The position numbers and the translations under genes were made by a program. A stretch of DNA of 30,596 nucleotides from a virus, in the IMG/VR virus record IMGVR_UViG_3300037847_000151, positions 1 to 30,596 of that record; one strand, 5' to 3'. Of the stretch, positions 28,688 to 30,596 are shown one piece after another; positions within the stretch are counted from its first letter, which is position 1, and each line of letters starts with the position of its first letter. Under the pieces are notes generated by a model. That model did no database searches. It was not told where the DNA came from and saw only the letters and a program-made list of their open reading frames with translations.

Positions 28688-28892
28688 AGCCACATTGATT
28701 AGCTACAAATTAGTAATTGATCAAAAAGGAAAAGTATATAGTGAACGTAGTATCAGTGATATTGATGAGATCGAGGAACGATTCAATCCTATCATGTTTA
28801 GTACTTTAAAAACTACCTTACGTACAGCTAGTACTGAACTAGATAAAATACATAACAAAATAGAATCAGACTTAAATTGTAGACTACAGTAG
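28674..28892 (+). CDS. Unknown protein, 72 aa
   Basis: A 72-aa protein starting 14 bases inside nrdB, with a strand-rich N-terminus (TLISYKLVIDQKGKVYSERS) and a helical C-terminus (ASTELDKIHNKIESDLNCRL). It is the last rightward gene. Its end overlaps the convergent cyclase gene by 9 bases and no terminator lies between them. Function unknown. Confidence 0.6.
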   Translation: MKKNEATLISYKLVIDQKGKVYSERSISDIDEIEERFNPIMFSTLKTTLRTASTELDKIHNKIESDLNCRLQ

Positions 28893-30596
28893 TGTGTAAA
28901 TTTTTAATGGTTCTGTCTTGCCTTTTACAGGTATAGGTTTTAAAACTTCAAAAGTATTCGAGCATTTGGATGTGGTCGCTTTAGTAATAAGTAGATCATG
29001 TCCTGCTTCTTTACAAGCTGACTCAGTTCTAGCTGCAGTATTTACAGCATCACCAATAGCAGTATAATCAAACCTTGTTTCACTTCCCATATTACCTATC
29101 ACAGCTTCACCACTATTGATACCAATACCAATAGCAATAGGAGCTATACCCTGTTTATCTAGTTCTTTATTTAGTTCTATCATTCCTTCTTGAATATCTA
29201 AAGCACAGTCTACTGCTTTCTGTTCGTGTCCTTCCAAGTCTAATGGTGCTCCGAAGATAGCCATCATTGCATCACCAATATATTTATCTACCATCCCACC
29301 ATGTTTCTGAACAGCTTGTTGTTGTACAGTCAATGCTTTGTTCATGACATATGTTACATCTTGAGGATCAAGCTTCTCAGACATTGCAGTAAATCCTCTT
29401 ACATCTGTAAATAAAAAAGTACAATATCTTTTCTCACCACCAAGCTTTAAAAGTTCCGGATTACTTTGTAATCTTTTAACTTGGGCAGGGTCTAGATAGT
29501 GTTCAAATTGTTTCTTAATCTGCTGACGAAGTTTAAACTGTGTCCTATAATTTAGATAGAAAGCTACACTTGCAGTCACAAACTGTGAGATCAAAGACCA
29601 CGACACATCTATCAAGATTCCACGCTGAATTAAGTAGTATCCAGAAAACGCTGTTAGAGCTCCGATAAGTCCTGCGAATACCAATCCAAGGGTGATACCA
29701 AATACGTTCAATACAAGCCAAATACAGGCGACTGAGAGGGTAAATATGAGCATCTCTACAGCTAGACTGTAATCAGGTATGTAAGGGCTGTTCTGGACCA
29801 AGATTGACTCTGCTAATGCAGCTTGAATTTTGTGTGGTTCTAGCAATCCAACCGGTGTACTTAGCTGTGGCATTACACCATTAGCTGTGACTCCAACAAT
29901 CACAAATTTACCTTGAACATCCATCTCTTGTAATGTGGTTGAAGGTGTATCAACCCAACTAATCCACTTACGACCTAGTGAATCTACCGGCACAGCAGGA
30001 ATACCTTTGACTCGTATTTCTTCTATACCATTCTGATTGGTTTTAATTATATACGTATCAGAACCTGCTAATACTTTTAAAACTTGTGTACCAAAGGATG
30101 CTACCCAACCATCAGGAGTTCTCATTAACAAAGGTAATCTTCGTACTAATCCATCAACATCTATAGGAGCAGATGCAATACCTTGAGTTGCATTAGACTT
30201 CAACAAGTCTATATTCTCTACAACACCGGATAATTCATAACCACCTATATCATCTCCTAATATAACTGTTCCCTCTGTTCTAGGAAACTCTCCATTGTTA
30301 TATTCAAACATAGACAATATACTTGGATACAGTTTTAATACATCAGCAAACTCTTGATCACCTCCAAATCTATCAGCTTCACTAAACGACATGACATAAC
30401 CTACACCCATAGCTCCACGCTGTAACAACTCCATGTGTATCTCTGCAAGTCTTTGACGAGGTAATGGATAACCTCCTTCTCTTTGTATATCCTCTTCAGT
30501 TATGTCAAGTGTTGTAAACAATCCGTATGGAGATTGTTCTGGAACTAACGCATCAAAGGTTTTAAGTTTGAGTACTTCCAAAGGTAACATATTGAA
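28884..30596 (-). CDS. CHASE2-domain adenylate cyclase, N-terminus cut by window edge
   Basis: The frame is open beyond 30596; an ATG at 30588 is in frame, but the domain is expected to begin earlier with a membrane helix. Numbering from that ATG: CHASE2 sensor 5-265 (FTTLDITEEDI, YPLPRQRLAEI, FVIVGVTA), three membrane helices at about 275-297, 298-321 and 328-347, a HYLDPAQVKRL linker, then a class III cyclase (388-560). Metal Asp D396 (FTDVRGFT) and D440 (YIGDAMMA), substrate Lys K436, D508/T510 (FDYTAIGD), and N517 and R521 (VNTAAR) are all present, so it should be active, most likely making cAMP. It would sit in the host inner membrane. Probably host-derived. Confidence 0.92.
   Translation of the reverse strand, partial: FNMLPLEVLKLKTFDALVPEQSPYGLFTTLDITEEDIQREGGYPLPRQRLAEIHMELLQRGAMGVGYVMSFSEADRFGGDQEFADVLKLYPSILSMFEYNNGEFPRTEGTVILGDDIGGYELSGVVENIDLLKSNATQGIASAPIDVDGLVRRLPLLMRTPDGWVASFGTQVLKVLAGSDTYIIKTNQNGIEEIRVKGIPAVPVDSLGRKWISWVDTPSTTLQEMDVQGKFVIVGVTANGVMPQLSTPVGLLEPHKIQAALAESILVQNSPYIPDYSLAVEMLIFTLSVACIWLVLNVFGITLGLVFAGLIGALTAFSGYYLIQRGILIDVSWSLISQFVTASVAFYLNYRTQFKLRQQIKKQFEHYLDPAQVKRLQSNPELLKLGGEKRYCTFLFTDVRGFTAMSEKLDPQDVTYVMNKALTVQQQAVQKHGGMVDKYIGDAMMAIFGAPLDLEGHEQKAVDCALDIQEGMIELNKELDKQGIAPIAIGIGINSGEAVIGNMGSETRFDYTAIGDAVNTAARTESACKEAGHDLLITKATTSKCSNTFEVLKPIPVKGKTEPLKIYTLL

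Noticed and set aside
1-30596. CRISPR array, insertion sequence, integrase or attachment site
   Set aside because: No regularly spaced dyad repeats with unique spacers, no transposase or recombinase catalytic motif and no long terminal repeats were found. The 16-base GTACC array is too short and lacks spacers.

Overview
This window is a piece of an AT-rich, tailed, short-tailed (podovirus-like) double-stranded DNA phage. I infer a marine or aquatic origin from the combination of small conserved phage proteins, a class I ribonucleotide reductase and host-derived metabolic genes. The host cannot be read from the sequence; an AT-rich Gram-negative bacterium such as a marine alphaproteobacterium is a guess. 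No integrase, excisionase, repressor or single-subunit phage RNA polymerase is visible. The promoters that can be read are of the host sigma-70 type.

Layout: (1) Positions 1-11955, minus strand: one tightly packed structural operon read leftwards from a promoter at about 11963-11990. Order: small terminase subunit, three small Lys-rich proteins, a 48-aa protein, an IscU-type Fe-S scaffold, a 99-aa protein, large terminase, portal, a 76-aa protein overprinted on the portal tail, an EF-hand protein, scaffold, major capsid, two tiny basic proteins, two tail/head-completion proteins and a tail-fibre-like protein cut by the left edge. (2) Positions 11956-12937: a divergent non-coding control region of nearly 1 kb with four long inverted repeats. 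(3) Positions 12938-19229, plus strand: many small, mostly unrecognised early genes, several driven by copies of one promoter module (TTGCAA-17-TATAAT) with hairpins or terminators just downstream, plus two structured non-coding stretches (14870-15079 and 19248-19408). A GP88-like protein and a membrane-anchored TonB/TolA-like protein lie here. (4) Positions 19442-24758, plus strand: a T7-type replication module: ssDNA-binding protein, primase-helicase, family A DNA polymerase, PD-(D/E)XK resolvase-like nuclease and PD-(D/E)XK exonuclease with a four-Cys cluster. (5) Positions 24739-28892, plus strand: nucleotide supply: DUF3310-like protein, NrdA, NrdB and small companions. (6) Positions 28884-30596, minus strand: a CHASE2 - three transmembrane helices - class III adenylate cyclase, cut at its N-terminus by the right edge.

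How it fits together: host RNA polymerase probably transcribes the right arm first. Early genes, SSB, primase-helicase and polymerase copy the genome, the reductase supplies dNTPs, and the nucleases resolve or recycle DNA. The left arm then builds the virion. The portal and tail-completion genes look P22-like in size and order while replication is T7-like. The parts most worth a second look are the CHASE2 cyclase, the complete IscU inside the packaging operon, the TonB/TolA-like protein and the structured non-coding elements with their repeated promoter family.
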